DNA of 64,000 bases from an uncultured Oscillospiraceae bacterium (GCA_910578255.1 CAJTQM010000001.1:1-64000), one strand, 5' to 3'; positions 42,033 through 50,525 are shown, counted from the first letter of the stretch. Made by a program: numbers and translations. Notes: generated from the letters alone by a model not told the origin.

Positions 42033-42061
42033 TTGACAAACCGACCGGTTTTCTTCATACT
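42033..42061 (+). promoter_or_regulatory. Promoter of the lipoprotein gene
   Basis: TTGACA (42033-42038), 17-base spacer, CATACT (42056-42061). Confidence 0.6.
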
Positions 42062-42168
42062 GTGTATAGTTTTTCCTGCCGTTTGCACATTAAAAGCGCT
42101 TGCGTTTTTTAAACAGAGCAAAAAACGGCCGGCAGGACTTCGGGAAATTTTTCAAAGGAGTGGATCTT

Positions 42169-42930
42169 ATGAAAAAACTGTTGGTGGCAGTTCTGGCGCT
42201 GGCCCTTTTGGCCGGCTGTTCCTCCGCACCGCCGAAGGAGGATGCGGGTACCGCGTCCTCTGCGCCGGGCGAGGTGTCCGAGCCGGCCGCGTCTTCTTCC
42301 GAATCGGTCGCGCCATCCGAGCCAGATGAGGAACCCCAACCGGCGGCGGACTGGTTTTCGAGCAACGGCCTTCAGGTCATGCCGCAGGGTGGTTATACCA
42401 TCCCCCTTCAGAGTGTGGAGTCTCTTGGCGATGCGGAAGGAATTGATTTTGACGCGGATTTTACAGTTAGCATTACCGAAACCCGTGAGGGAGTGGGGCC
42501 AAACGAAAAGATGGTAACCTGTCTGTTTACCTTTGATTTTTCCAACAATCCTCTCTCTGTTGTGAATTACTGGACCAGTGCGTTTGACCGGTACACCGGC
42601 ACCAGCTTTGAGTTCACTTCCGGCGTTACGTATGCTGACCGGGGAGAGACCAAAACCAAAAACGGTTACGCGCAAATCCCCCTGGAAGATGGCGGCTATG
42701 CCGATGTTTCCATCGACTTTACCGTCGACAGCGACTATCCGATTGTAGAAAAGACCATTTCGGTCATCTGCCCGGCCGACTACGACGGCGCGGTGTTCCA
42801 GATCGGGTACGACTGTGCGGCGAAGGTCGAAGCGACTACCAGTATTATGGCCGAGGAAAAGCTGCACCGTGTGGAGGAGTTGCCCTACATCGGAGATGGC
42901 TACATGTACTTTTCGGCGACAGATCGCTGA
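42169..42930 (+). CDS. Lipoprotein of unknown function (DUF5067-like)
   Basis: A 253-residue lipoprotein with lipobox LLAGC (Cys17) and a Ser/Pro/Glu linker to residue 60. The remaining beta-rich domain (SIPLQSVE-type strands, VSITETREGVGPNEKMVTCLFTF, VNYWTSAF, YADVSIDFTV) has the look of the immunoglobulin-like DUF4352/DUF5067 lipoproteins. Function unknown. AAAGGAG precedes ATG 42169. A cyclophilin fragment follows immediately. Confidence 0.78.
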   Translation: MKKLLVAVLALALLAGCSSAPPKEDAGTASSAPGEVSEPAASSSESVAPSEPDEEPQPAADWFSSNGLQVMPQGGYTIPLQSVESLGDAEGIDFDADFTVSITETREGVGPNEKMVTCLFTFDFSNNPLSVVNYWTSAFDRYTGTSFEFTSGVTYADRGETKTKNGYAQIPLEDGGYADVSIDFTVDSDYPIVEKTISVICPADYDGAVFQIGYDCAAKVEATTSIMAEEKLHRVEELPYIGDGYMYFSATDR

Positions 42931-42939
42931 GTTTTTTCG

Positions 42940-43023
42940 ATGGCTCGGTCCTTCCGGTCGGCCGGCACCGGCAGCCAGTTTTCGATCATGGTGGGCGACG
43001 CGCCCCATTTAGACGGCAGCTAA
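42940..43023 (+). pseudogene. Fragment of a duplicated cyclophilin gene
   Basis: Starting at ATG 42940, MARSFRSAGTGSQF then SIMVGDAPHLDGS and a stop. This is a clear partial copy of the SMARSSRPDSAGSQFFIM...HLDGSY segment of the cyclophilin at 41375-41893, matching positions about 41653-41738 at the DNA level, with few changes and no 5' or 3' remainder. It is followed at once by a terminator and is unlikely to be functional. Confidence 0.85.
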
Positions 43024-43025
43024 GA

Positions 43026-43058
43026 AAAAAGAGGCTTCGTAAAGAAGCCTCTTTTTTA
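43026..43058. terminator. Terminator between the lipoprotein/fragment and YoaP genes
   Basis: GAGGCTTC and GAAGCCTC with a 5-base loop, A6 before and T6 after. Confidence 0.85.
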
Positions 43059-43066
43059 TCGCTTTT

Positions 43067-43843
43067 CTAAACCGCCGATGCTCCAGCAGATCGCTCGGCC
43101 AGCAGCTTTTCGAATTTCTTTTCGGAAAGGATTTCGTGGGTCACAAACTGTCCTTCATAAAATAAAGAAAAGGTGGTGAAAGGCGACGGCGCGTTTTGGG
43201 CCGCTTCTCTTGTGTCCAGGTGGATGGCCTGGAACGCGGCGCCCTTTTCCCGGGCGAGTGCTTCTAAAAGCGGCACGTATTTGGCGGTGAAGGGACATTG
43301 ATTCGTATAATACAGGGTAAATCCTTTGGCATCGCCATTCAGCTGCGGATTTTTTACCGCGTCTTTAAAGCGGGGCTTTTCACAATCCGGGTCAAACGGC
43401 AAATATAAAAGTTCGAAATACGGGTCCGCTTCGTCGGCGAGGAAAAACCCTTTATACCGCATATATTTTGGGTCGGAAAGAAAGCCCGTCTTCTTTTTGG
43501 AGGATAGGCAGACCAGCCCCTTTTTCCCCTTTGCTTTGCTGTCGTTGATACATTCATCCAGCAAAAGGCTGGAATATCCATGGCCCTTAAACTGCCCGGA
43601 TACCCATAAGCAGTCGATGTACATAAACCCGTCCGCCTTTACCGGCGCCCAGGCGTATTCGGCGGGGATGTACTCGATAAAGCATTTGCCGCGCACATTC
43701 CCCTTTAAAAAGACAAGCCCCTCGTCCAACCGTTTTTCCAGCCAGGCCTTCTTCGACACCACCTGTACATCCTTATCGTTGGAAATGGCGCAGCAGATGT
43801 GTTCCTTCGAAAGATTCTCCCGGGTGATTTTGATAAACTCCAT
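43067..43843 (-). CDS. YoaP-type GNAT acetyltransferase with C-terminal thioredoxin-like domain
   Basis: A 258-residue protein. Residues about 1-150 are GNAT-like (MEFIKITREN, GKCFIEYIPAEYAWAP, LWVSGQFKGHGYSSLLLDECI with GxGxS/G motif). Residues about 165-258 match the YoaP-like domain (FTLYYTNQCPFTAKYVPLL, FQAIHLDT, FTTFSLFYEGQFVTHEILSEKKF) that looks thioredoxin-like; the NQCPF segment replaces CxxC with a single Cys. B. subtilis yoaP is in this family; function unknown. ATG 43843 follows GGAGCAAA. Confidence 0.88.
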   Translation of the reverse strand: MEFIKITRENLSKEHICCAISNDKDVQVVSKKAWLEKRLDEGLVFLKGNVRGKCFIEYIPAEYAWAPVKADGFMYIDCLWVSGQFKGHGYSSLLLDECINDSKAKGKKGLVCLSSKKKTGFLSDPKYMRYKGFFLADEADPYFELLYLPFDPDCEKPRFKDAVKNPQLNGDAKGFTLYYTNQCPFTAKYVPLLEALAREKGAAFQAIHLDTREAAQNAPSPFTTFSLFYEGQFVTHEILSEKKFEKLLAERSAGASAV

Positions 43844-43894
43844 TTTTTGCTCCTCATATCATGCTGAAAGGTTCGGATCGCCCACCCGGACGCT

Positions 43895-44485
43895 TTACTC
43901 CTCGATGATCTTTTCCACCTTGACATGGTCGGAATACCCTGCGGTGACGATTTCCACAAAGGTATTTTTTTCGTGCAGGTAGTAGTATTTAAAACGGATA
44001 GTGGAATCCTTGGGGATCGCGCTGATCGCGTAGCCCTTGTGGTTTTTGGTGTTCCAGCTTTGGGGCAGCGAAATCTGGTCCATATCCGCCTGCATTTTGT
44101 CGAACAGGTTAGAGGCAAAGCTTTCCAGACTATAAGTATTGGTATCTTCTTTGACCGAGATCCGGCAGGTTTCCAGCGTTTTTCCGTTGAGCAGGAAGAT
44201 TTTTTCCGCCGTATAGGTCTCCGGCTGGGAATTGACCAGGTTCCCATCTTCGTCCACATAATTTTTTAACAACTCGGGGTCCTGAAAAATGGCGTCGGCT
44301 TCCTCTTCTGTCGTTACAAACCAAGGGGCGGGGAAGGAATAGGACAGACGCATAGACGGGATGGAAACCGTGTCTCCCTCTACCTTGACGCAACGGTCTT
44401 CGGGGGATCCGGCACAGCCTGCCAGCAGCGCGGCGGCCATAACCAAGACCAAAAACAGAGAAAGCATCCGATTGGATTTTATCAT
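43895..44485 (-). CDS. Hypothetical lipoprotein
   Basis: A 196-residue lipoprotein: signal peptide with lipobox LLAGC (Cys24), then a mixed alpha-beta domain (VSIPSMRLSYSFPAPWFVTTEEEADAIF, NTYSLESFASNLFDKM) of a type seen in surface proteins related to the PsbP/Mog1-like fold. That assignment is a guess from the strand pattern. Gene begins 44 bases after the esterase gene stop. AAGAAAGGA precedes ATG 44485. Confidence 0.72.
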   Translation of the reverse strand: MIKSNRMLSLFLVLVMAAALLAGCAGSPEDRCVKVEGDTVSIPSMRLSYSFPAPWFVTTEEEADAIFQDPELLKNYVDEDGNLVNSQPETYTAEKIFLLNGKTLETCRISVKEDTNTYSLESFASNLFDKMQADMDQISLPQSWNTKNHKGYAISAIPKDSTIRFKYYYLHEKNTFVEIVTAGYSDHVKVEKIIEE

Positions 44486-44528
44486 ACGAAAAAAGGTCCT
44501 TTCTTGTTATGAATTTGCCGGAAGGCGG

Positions 44529-45320
44529 CTAAAGCTTGGACAAGGCCTCCCGCCGGCCGGGGAAGAAAAATTCCAGCGCGTACTGAAGGGATTGGTCCCA
44601 GAAGCCCCATTCATGAACGCCGGGCCATTCCCGGTAAGCAAATTCATAGGGCAGAGCCTGGATCGTATCCCGGAAGCGAACGTTGTGGGCATACAAAAAA
44701 TCCTCACAGCCGCAGGTGACCATCACCTTAGGGCGCTGGCTCTTGGGCAGCCGCGCGGTCTTTTCTACCAGATAAAACAAATTATCCTCCGGTTTTATTA
44801 CAAGATCTTCGCCGAAAATCGCCCTGGCCTCTCCCAGCAGGGCGGGGTCGGACTCGGACAGGGTGGCGCGCAGCGCCTCGATATCCAAACAGCCGGAGAA
44901 TCCGGCACAGCCGGCGAACAGGTCCGGCCGGCGCAGCCCCAGTTTCACAGCGCCGTAGCCGCCCATGGAAAGACCCGCCGCAAAGCGGCCCTCCCGCCGT
45001 GAGGCGACCGAAAAAAGCCGCGCGCACAGCTGGGGAAGTTCCTCGGAAACATAAGAAAAATAGGCAAGGCCCGCCGCCATATCGGTATAAAAGCTTCGCT
45101 GCACCTCCGGCATAATCAGCGCGACGCCATAGGCGTTGGCATACCGTTCCGCCGAGGTCATGCGGCACCAGACGTCCGCGTTTTCTCCGTGGCCGTGCAG
45201 CAGATAAACCACCGGGCACTCCTTTTCCGGCACCGCCGCCCGATCAATGGGGAGCACGACCGTCAGGCCGGTATCCATCCCCAGAATCTTTGAACGGATT
45301 GAACCTTTAAAAAAAGCCAT
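44529..45320 (-). CDS. Esterase (S-formylglutathione hydrolase/esterase D family)
   Basis: A 263-residue alpha/beta hydrolase: CPVVYLLHGHGENADVW (oxyanion loop), nucleophile elbow GLSMGGYGAVKLGL with Ser between the two glycines, and C-terminal WPGVHEWGFWD with the catalytic His; the acid is likely Asp in CGCEDFLY. Family members hydrolyse short esters or trehalose mycolyl-like substrates. AAAAAAGGAGGC precedes ATG 45320. An upstream in-frame start at 45383 lacks a ribosome site. Confidence 0.93.
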   Translation of the reverse strand: MAFFKGSIRSKILGMDTGLTVVLPIDRAAVPEKECPVVYLLHGHGENADVWCRMTSAERYANAYGVALIMPEVQRSFYTDMAAGLAYFSYVSEELPQLCARLFSVASRREGRFAAGLSMGGYGAVKLGLRRPDLFAGCAGFSGCLDIEALRATLSESDPALLGEARAIFGEDLVIKPEDNLFYLVEKTARLPKSQRPKVMVTCGCEDFLYAHNVRFRDTIQALPYEFAYREWPGVHEWGFWDQSLQYALEFFFPGRREALSKL

Positions 45321-45404
45321 AAGGCGCCTCCTTTTTTCAAGCGGCCGCTTTGCCGGCCGGCAGATACAGACACATTCTAACACCTTATGATGAAAAAAAC
45401 AACC

Positions 45405-46193
45405 TTACTGCGCCAAAAGCCGGAGGATGTTTTTGGAAAAGATGGACTCCATTTCCCCGCTGGACAGGCCGGATCTTTCAATCATCGCCTTTTCCTGCCG
45501 AGGATAGCTCCAGGGGCAGTCACTGGCAAAAAGAATCCGGTCGGCGCCGTGCTTTTGGATCAGCCGCTTTAGCTGGGCAGGATCCATGGCCCCGGCACAG
45601 CAGGCAGTGTCCAGCCAAACAGGCTGCCCCGCCAGATACTCCTCCACCTCGTCCCACAGCCGCATACCGCCCATGTGGGCCAAAATCAGCTTTACTCCCG
45701 GGCAGTCCTCCAAAAGCTGGCGGCAGGCCCGGGGCCGGCAGTGGATGTGATCGGGGGAGAGGGGATCAAAGCCTGCGTGGACGACGACGCAAAGCCCCAG
45801 GTCCCGGATCTTTCGGAAAATGGGCAGAATTCGGGGTTCGTCCATGTCAAAGCCCTGATAGTCCGGATGCAGCTTAACGCCCCGAAGCCCCAAACCGGCG
45901 ATCCGTTCCAGTTCCGGCTCCCAGTCCGGCGCGTCCGGATGGACCGAGCCGAAGGGGATCACCCGCTCTGCGGCGATGGCGGCGCAGAAATCGTTGATGG
46001 ATTTTTGCTGGGAGGGCTTGGTGGCAATGCTTAAAAAGACCCCTTTGTCCACCCCCCAGGCATCCATTTTTTTTAGCGTATCGGCCAGGGTCCCGTCGGT
46101 TTGGTTGACATAGCCGGAAATACTTGCCAGATGGGGGATAGCCTTCGGGGCCAGTGCGTCAGGGAAAATATGAATATGAGAATCAATCAGCAT
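45405..46193 (-). CDS. Amidohydrolase (TIM-barrel metal-dependent hydrolase)
   Basis: A 262-residue enzyme of the amidohydrolase_2 family: metal ligands MLIDSHIHIF (HxH at 6-8), GVKLHPDYQG, CVVVHAGFD, LAHMGGMRLWDEVEEYL and ASDCPWSYP (terminal Asp). Related enzymes decarboxylate or hydrolyse aromatic acids such as ACMS or resorcylate, but substrate is unknown. Good ATG at 46193. The gene lies immediately left of the tandem repeat at 46315-46500. Confidence 0.9.
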   Translation of the reverse strand: MLIDSHIHIFPDALAPKAIPHLASISGYVNQTDGTLADTLKKMDAWGVDKGVFLSIATKPSQQKSINDFCAAIAAERVIPFGSVHPDAPDWEPELERIAGLGLRGVKLHPDYQGFDMDEPRILPIFRKIRDLGLCVVVHAGFDPLSPDHIHCRPRACRQLLEDCPGVKLILAHMGGMRLWDEVEEYLAGQPVWLDTACCAGAMDPAQLKRLIQKHGADRILFASDCPWSYPRQEKAMIERSGLSSGEMESIFSKNILRLLAQ

Positions 46194-46314
46194 AATACAA
46201 CATCCTTTCCAAACTAGGAGGAATATGGCAGTATTATACTAGCCTTTTTTGCCGCTGGCAAGGGCGGTAGGGGAAAAACGTCCGGCATCTTTACACCAGG
46301 GCGGTTTTATGCTA

Positions 46315-46408
46315 TGGTAGAATAACGACAGAATCGTTATTCTACTGGATTTCTATGGCCGTCCTACGGACATGGCCAATTCTGCCATTGGCGGCTTCGC
46401 CTCCATGG
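46315..46408. repeat. Dispersed hairpin repeat, copy 2
   Basis: Contains a perfect inverted repeat, TAGAATAACGA and TCGTTATTCTA (46318-46344), then TTTCTATGGCCGTCCTACGGACATGGCC-like arms (GTCC/GGAC hairpin) and CCAT...ATGG. The unit repeats directly as copy 3 with a period of 91 bp. Confidence 0.85.
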
Positions 46409-46500
46409 CAGAATAACGACAGAATCGTTAATCTACAGATTTCTATGGCCGTCCTGGAGACATGGCCCACTATACCATTATGGGTTTCGCTTTGCAATGG
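46409..46500. repeat. Dispersed hairpin repeat, copy 3
   Basis: Follows copy 2 in tandem with few changes: AGAATAACGACAGAATCGTTA, ATTTCTATGGCCGTCCT, GACATGGCC. The first stem is broken by one base (TTAATCTA). It ends just before the ribosome site of the glycerophosphodiesterase gene, so it forms that gene's leader. Confidence 0.85.
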
Positions 46501-46516
46501 GAAAGAGGGGACGCAT

Positions 46517-47254
46517 ATGACAAAAAACTTCGCGCACCGGGGATTTTCCGCCGCTTATCCGGAAAATACAATGCTGGCGTTTCAAAAGGCCGAGGAGGTG
46601 GGCTGCGACGGCATTGAGATGGACCTGCACCTGAGCGCCGACGGGGTGCCGGTAATCATCCACGACGAAACGCTGGAACGCACCACCGGCGAGACCGGCT
46701 GGGTGGGGGATACCTCTTTTGCCCAGCTACGCCGGCTGGACGCGTCCTACCGGTTTGCCGGCAAAACCCGGGAAAACCCTATTCCGGCGCTGGAAGAGGT
46801 GCTGGAATGGTGCAAAGAAACCGGCCTGCGGCTGAATCTGGAACTGAAGACCAACGTCCGGGAATATCCGGGCATCGAACAGAAGGCTGTTGATCTTGTG
46901 GCCCGTATGGGGATGGAAGAGCGGGTCATTTTTTCCTCCTTTAACCATTACACGCTGCTGCGGTTAAAAGAAATCGCGCCGTCCATTCCCTGCGGCGCGC
47001 TGGTGGAAAGCTGGATTGTGGGTTTTGGCGAATATCTGCAAGGGTTGGGGCTGGAGTGTGCCCATCCGCTGTACAGCTATCTGACCGAGGAAAACTTGGC
47101 GGATCTAAAAGGGCGCGGGCTTCGGGTCCACACCTGGACGGTGAATCAGCCCGAGCAGATGCGCTGGTTGATCCGGTTGGGCGCCGATATTTTAATCACC
47201 AACCATCCGGACGTGCTGGCAAAGATTTTGCAAAAAGAAGAAGCCTGCCGGTGA
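46517..47254 (+). CDS. Glycerophosphodiester phosphodiesterase
   Basis: A 245-residue TIM-barrel enzyme: NFAHRGFSAAYPENTMLAF with the catalytic HRG, then GCDGIEMDLHLSADGVPVIIHDETL with the metal-binding ExD and His. GRGLRVHTWTVN and DILITNHPD close the barrel. It splits glycerophosphodiesters to glycerol 3-phosphate and an alcohol. AAAGAGGGG precedes ATG 46517; earlier frames translate only the repeat. Cytoplasmic, so likely salvages lipid-derived compounds. Confidence 0.95.
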   Translation: MTKNFAHRGFSAAYPENTMLAFQKAEEVGCDGIEMDLHLSADGVPVIIHDETLERTTGETGWVGDTSFAQLRRLDASYRFAGKTRENPIPALEEVLEWCKETGLRLNLELKTNVREYPGIEQKAVDLVARMGMEERVIFSSFNHYTLLRLKEIAPSIPCGALVESWIVGFGEYLQGLGLECAHPLYSYLTEENLADLKGRGLRVHTWTVNQPEQMRWLIRLGADILITNHPDVLAKILQKEEACR

Positions 47255-47599
47255 GAACGTCCCGGCGGGGCTCTATAAAATCCTGCGTTTTTTGCCGGAC
47301 CCGTCTGGGAAAGAGGCAAAAATGGGCAGAAAAAAAGGCTGATTGATGAGGTCAGCCCTTTTTCCCGGTTAAAATTATCTATTAGGAGAAGCAATAAGAT
47401 GAGGAATCAATTAAATGTTGTTATCCTGATGAACCTATTATAGCAAGAGAAGGCGCATTTGTAAATGAATTTTTGTGCAAAAACACAAAAATCGGGATTA
47501 GCAACGAAAAAGATCTCGTCTTTTTGTGCCTTTCCCCCAGGATTTTGCAGGGCGCCTTATAAATATTGCGGTCGTTTTTCAAATAAGGAGTCGAAAAGA
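47255..47599 (+). other. Intergenic region with a hairpin and a 14-codon ORF
   Basis: GGCTGA/TCAGCC with T5 at 47337-47362 is a weak terminator for the preceding gene. Farther on, TTAGGAGAAGCAATAAG precedes ATG 47399 and the frame MRNQLNVVILMNLL stops at 47443; the peptide is hydrophobic. The stretch to 47580 is AT-rich. The tiny ORF is only weakly supported. Confidence 0.35.
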
Positions 47600-48316
47600 T
47601 TGGAATATCAGCAGATTTTTCCCGCTGTTTTTTTGGAGCGCCCCAACCGGTTCACAGCGGTCTGCTCTCTGGACGGGGCCCAAGTGCTAGCCCATGTGAA
47701 AAACACCGGCCGGTGCCGGGAATTGCTCACCCCAGACGCGCGAGTGTTTTTGCAGCACAATTCGGCGCCGGGCCGAAAGACCCGGTACACCCTGACCCAT
47801 GTGCAGAAGGGGGAAAGGCTGGTGCATATTGATTCTCAGGCGCCCAACCGTCTGGTGGAGGAGGCGCTGCGAAACGGCTCCCTATCGCTGCCGGGGCTGG
47901 GAAAGCCGCAGATCATCCGGCCGGAGACCTTTTATGGAGATTCCCGCTTCGACTTTTATCTGGAGGGGCCGGGGACCAGGGGCTTTGCCGAGATCAAGGG
48001 GGTGACCCTGGAGGAGGACGGCTGGGCCCGTTTTCCCGACGCGCCCACCGAACGGGGGGTCAAGCATCTGGAGCATCTTGCCCGGGCGGCGGGGGAAGGC
48101 TATTTGTGCTATGTCATCTTTGTCATCCAAATGGGCGGGATCCGCCTGTTTTCCCCTAACTGGCAGACCCATCCGGCTTTTGGTCAGGCGCTTGTGTCCG
48201 CGCAGAATGCGGGGGTGCGCCTAATGGCCTTTCAAACAAACGTGACGCCGCTGTGGGTGGAACTGGCCGGCCCGGTGCCCATTGATTTAGAAAAAGGGAG
48301 AAACGAACCATGCTGA
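47600..48316 (+). CDS. sfsA: Sugar fermentation stimulation protein SfsA
   Basis: A 238-residue member of the SfsA nuclease-like family: FLERPNRFTAVCSLDG (OB-fold N-terminus), HVKNTGRCRELL, IDSQAPNRLVEEAL, YGDSRFDFYLEG, AEIKGVTLEEDG and FPDAPTERGVKHLEHL supply the D-ExK core. SfsA was named from a maltose phenotype in E. coli; its true activity is uncertain. TTG 47600 with TAAGGAG at 47584-47590 gives the usual start. Its stop overlaps the aldolase gene by seven bases. Confidence 0.93.
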   Translation: MEYQQIFPAVFLERPNRFTAVCSLDGAQVLAHVKNTGRCRELLTPDARVFLQHNSAPGRKTRYTLTHVQKGERLVHIDSQAPNRLVEEALRNGSLSLPGLGKPQIIRPETFYGDSRFDFYLEGPGTRGFAEIKGVTLEEDGWARFPDAPTERGVKHLEHLARAAGEGYLCYVIFVIQMGGIRLFSPNWQTHPAFGQALVSAQNAGVRLMAFQTNVTPLWVELAGPVPIDLEKGRNEPC

Positions 48317-49155
48317 CAAGTACGAAAGAAATGCTGGCAAAAGCCAGGGACGGCGGGTATGCCGTTGGCGCGTTTAACGTGGAAAACGCCGAGATGGTGT
48401 TTTCCGTTGTGGCGGCGGCGGAAAAATGCAAAGCGCCGGTGATCCTTCAGACGACGCCTTCGACCCTTCGCTACCTGCCGCCGGCCTGCTTTGCCGGAAT
48501 GGTGCAGGCCGCGGCGGACAAAGCTTCGGTGCCGGTGGCGCTGCATCTTGACCACGGCGACAGTCTGGAACTGGTGCGCGCCTGTCTGGAGGCCGGGTAT
48601 ACGTCGGTGATGTTCGACGGCTCCGGTCTGCCCTTTGAGGAAAATGCCGCCCAAACCGCCCAGGCGGTGCAGATGGCCCGGTCCTTCGGCGCCTGCTGCG
48701 AAGGGGAATTGGGCGCCATCGGCGGAAAGGAGGATTCCCGGCAGGCGCAGGCCGGCGAGTATACCGACCCGGATCAGGCGGCCCAGTTCGCCAGCCTTTG
48801 CGGTGTGGACAGTCTGGCGGTGGCCATCGGCACTGCCCACGGCGTTTATCATTCGCCGCCCCGGCTGGATCTGGGACGCATCCCCCTTCTGGAGGCCAAA
48901 ACCGGCCTGCCGCTGGTGCTGCACGGCGCTTCCGGGCTTTCGGACGCAACGGTCCGGGAGGCAGTGGCCAAGGGAATGGCGAAGGTCAACTTCGCCACCG
49001 AACTGCGGCAGGCGTTTACCAAAGGCGTGCGGACCGCTCTGGCGGCCCAGCCCCAAGCTTTCGACCCCAAAAAGTACCTGTCCCAGGGCCAGAAGTGCGT
49101 CCAGCAGCTGACCGAGCATAAAATTCAGGTCTGCGGCGGGATCGGGCAGGCGTAA
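48310..49155 (+). CDS. Class II fructose-bisphosphate/tagatose-bisphosphate aldolase family
   Basis: A 281-residue zinc aldolase: AVGAFNVENAEM, VALHLDHGDSLEL (catalytic Asp, Zn His), YTSVMFDGSGLPFEEN, CEGELGAIGGKED, VAIGTAHGVYH and LVLHGASGLSD. The 280-residue length and motif set fit GatY/KbaY/FbaA-type enzymes; sequence alone does not fix the substrate. ATG 48310 overlaps sfsA, so the two are translationally coupled. Confidence 0.93.
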   Translation: MLTSTKEMLAKARDGGYAVGAFNVENAEMVFSVVAAAEKCKAPVILQTTPSTLRYLPPACFAGMVQAAADKASVPVALHLDHGDSLELVRACLEAGYTSVMFDGSGLPFEENAAQTAQAVQMARSFGACCEGELGAIGGKEDSRQAQAGEYTDPDQAAQFASLCGVDSLAVAIGTAHGVYHSPPRLDLGRIPLLEAKTGLPLVLHGASGLSDATVREAVAKGMAKVNFATELRQAFTKGVRTALAAQPQAFDPKKYLSQGQKCVQQLTEHKIQVCGGIGQA

Positions 49156-49342
49156 GGGCCCGCTGCCAGACGAACCCATCGCCGGGAAAAACGAAATCGA
49201 AAGATTCCCTTTTCCGCCGGTTGACGGGAACCCTTCTTTGTGCTATGTTAAAAATGAATCGGACATCGACCGTTTAAAGGGAAAAATCTGTTTTTTCGCA
49301 TGGGCGCGGCAAAACAGACCACAGCAGAGGGGAAGCGTTTTT

Positions 49343-50200
49343 ATGCATATCAAAATTACGGCGGACAGCACCTGTGATCTGTCCCGGGAACTGTTGGACC
49401 AGTACCAGATTGAAATTCTGCCGCTTTATGTGGTAAAAGACGGCGTCTCTTACCGGGACGGGCTGGAAATCATCCCCCAGGATATTTTTGATTTTGTGGC
49501 TCAGGGCAACGATCCGTGCAAGACCGCGGCGGTCAGCGTGGCGGACTACGAGGCCTGCTTTGCCCGCCTTTCTCCCCTGTACGACGCGGTGATCCATGTA
49601 AATATCAGCGCGGAATTTTCCAGCTGCTACCAAAACGCGTCCTTGGCGGCGCAGCAGTTTTCCAACGTTTACGCGGTGGATTCCCGCAACCTTTCCACCG
49701 GCAGCGGCCATGTGGTGTTGGAGGCGGCACAGCTGGCGGAGCAGGGTTTTGAGGCGGAGGAAATCGTCCGCCGCTTGCAGGATCTGGCCGGCCGGGTGGA
49801 GGCCAGCTTTGTCATCGACAGTCTGGAATATCTGCATAAGGGAGGGCGCTGCTCTTCGCTGGCGGCTTTAGGCGCCAATCTTTTGCACCTAAAGCCCTGT
49901 ATCGAGGTGGTGGACGGCCGGATGAAGGTGGGAAAGAAGTACCGCGGTCCGTTTGAAAAATGTCTGCTTTCTTATGTGGAGGAGCGGCTGAAGGATCGGA
50001 AGGACCTTTTGGACGACCGGATTTTTGTCACCCACACCCCCTGCGATCCAAAGACGGTGGAAGCGGTGAAAAAAAGCGTGAAGCGCTATGGCCGGTTCAG
50101 CCGGATTTTCGAGACCGAGGCGGGATGTACCGTGTCCAGCCATTGCGGGCCGAACACGCTGGGAATCCTTTTTATCCGCAGGCAAAAAAAAGGCGCTTAA
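49343..50200 (+). CDS. DegV-family fatty acid-binding protein
   Basis: A 285-residue protein: ITADSTCDLSRELL at the start (Ser/Thr-rich fatty-acyl site), PCKTAAVSVADYEACF, VNISAEFSSCYQNA, LEYLHKGGRCSSLAAL, LKPCIEVVDGRMKVGKKYRG, and SSHCGPNTLGILF near the end. DegV/FakB proteins present fatty acids to the kinase FakA; no fakA is here. GAGGGGAAG precedes ATG 49343. The cysteines in HKGGRC and SHCGP are somewhat unusual. Ends at a terminator at 50221-50257. Confidence 0.93.
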   Translation: MHIKITADSTCDLSRELLDQYQIEILPLYVVKDGVSYRDGLEIIPQDIFDFVAQGNDPCKTAAVSVADYEACFARLSPLYDAVIHVNISAEFSSCYQNASLAAQQFSNVYAVDSRNLSTGSGHVVLEAAQLAEQGFEAEEIVRRLQDLAGRVEASFVIDSLEYLHKGGRCSSLAALGANLLHLKPCIEVVDGRMKVGKKYRGPFEKCLLSYVEERLKDRKDLLDDRIFVTHTPCDPKTVEAVKKSVKRYGRFSRIFETEAGCTVSSHCGPNTLGILFIRRQKKGA

Positions 50201-50220
50201 AAAAACAAAAACACGAAAGG

Positions 50221-50257
50221 GGACGGAGAACCGGCGGTCGGTTTTTCCGTCTTTTTT
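50221..50257 (+). terminator. Terminator of the degV gene
   Basis: GACGGAGAACCG, GCGG loop and CGGTTTTTCCGTC form a long interrupted stem with T6. Confidence 0.75.
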
Positions 50258-50318
50258 GCATACCGAAAAAAAGAAAGAGGGAAAAGCAAAAGCGGCTTTT
50301 TTCGACAGGGATGACGGC

Positions 50319-50324
50319 TATAAT
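50319..50324 (+). promoter_or_regulatory. Candidate -10 element of the 16-codon gene
   Basis: Perfect TATAAT; the -35 region is T-rich but lacks a good TTGACA match, so promoter strength is uncertain. Confidence 0.4.
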
Positions 50325-50435
50325 AAAAAGAAATGAAAGCGGAAAAATTTTTTCTGCTTTCTGTAGCAAAATCCCTGTTCGGCGCGTTTTACTTTGTAGA
50401 GAGAAAAAACGCAAGACCACAAAGGAGGAAGGAAA

Positions 50436-50486
50436 ATGGATGGACTGAAAAAATGGATGATTTCGATGCTTTTATACTTATTTTAA
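50436..50486 (+). CDS. Free-standing 16-codon hydrophobic peptide gene
   Basis: AAAGGAGGAAGG (50421-50432) stands seven bases before ATG 50436; the frame MDGLKKWMISMLLYLF stops at 50484-50486. The peptide is a short amphipathic/membrane-like helix with two lysines at the head. It has its own -10 element, a leader of about 105 bases and a terminator (50526-50554), so it forms a separate transcription unit. It resembles in size and nature type I toxin or small membrane regulatory peptides, but no family match is known to me. Longer overlapping frames here lack ribosome sites. Confidence 0.55.
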   Translation: MDGLKKWMISMLLYLF

Positions 50487-50525
50487 GCGTTCTGGCAGCG
50501 GATCCTCCTCGAACAGTACCCCTGC

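Noticed and set aside
43705..44259. 184-codon minus-strand frame overlapping the lipoprotein and YoaP genes
   Set aside because: Arg/Lys/Ser-rich shadow spanning two real genes in another frame.
46355..46516. N-terminal extension of the glycerophosphodiesterase
   Set aside because: It only translates the two tandem repeats; a ribosome site and the family start are at 46517.
48232..49179. 315-codon minus-strand frame opposite the class II aldolase
   Set aside because: Exact antisense of a well-supported gene; composition is Gly/Arg/Pro/His-rich without motifs.
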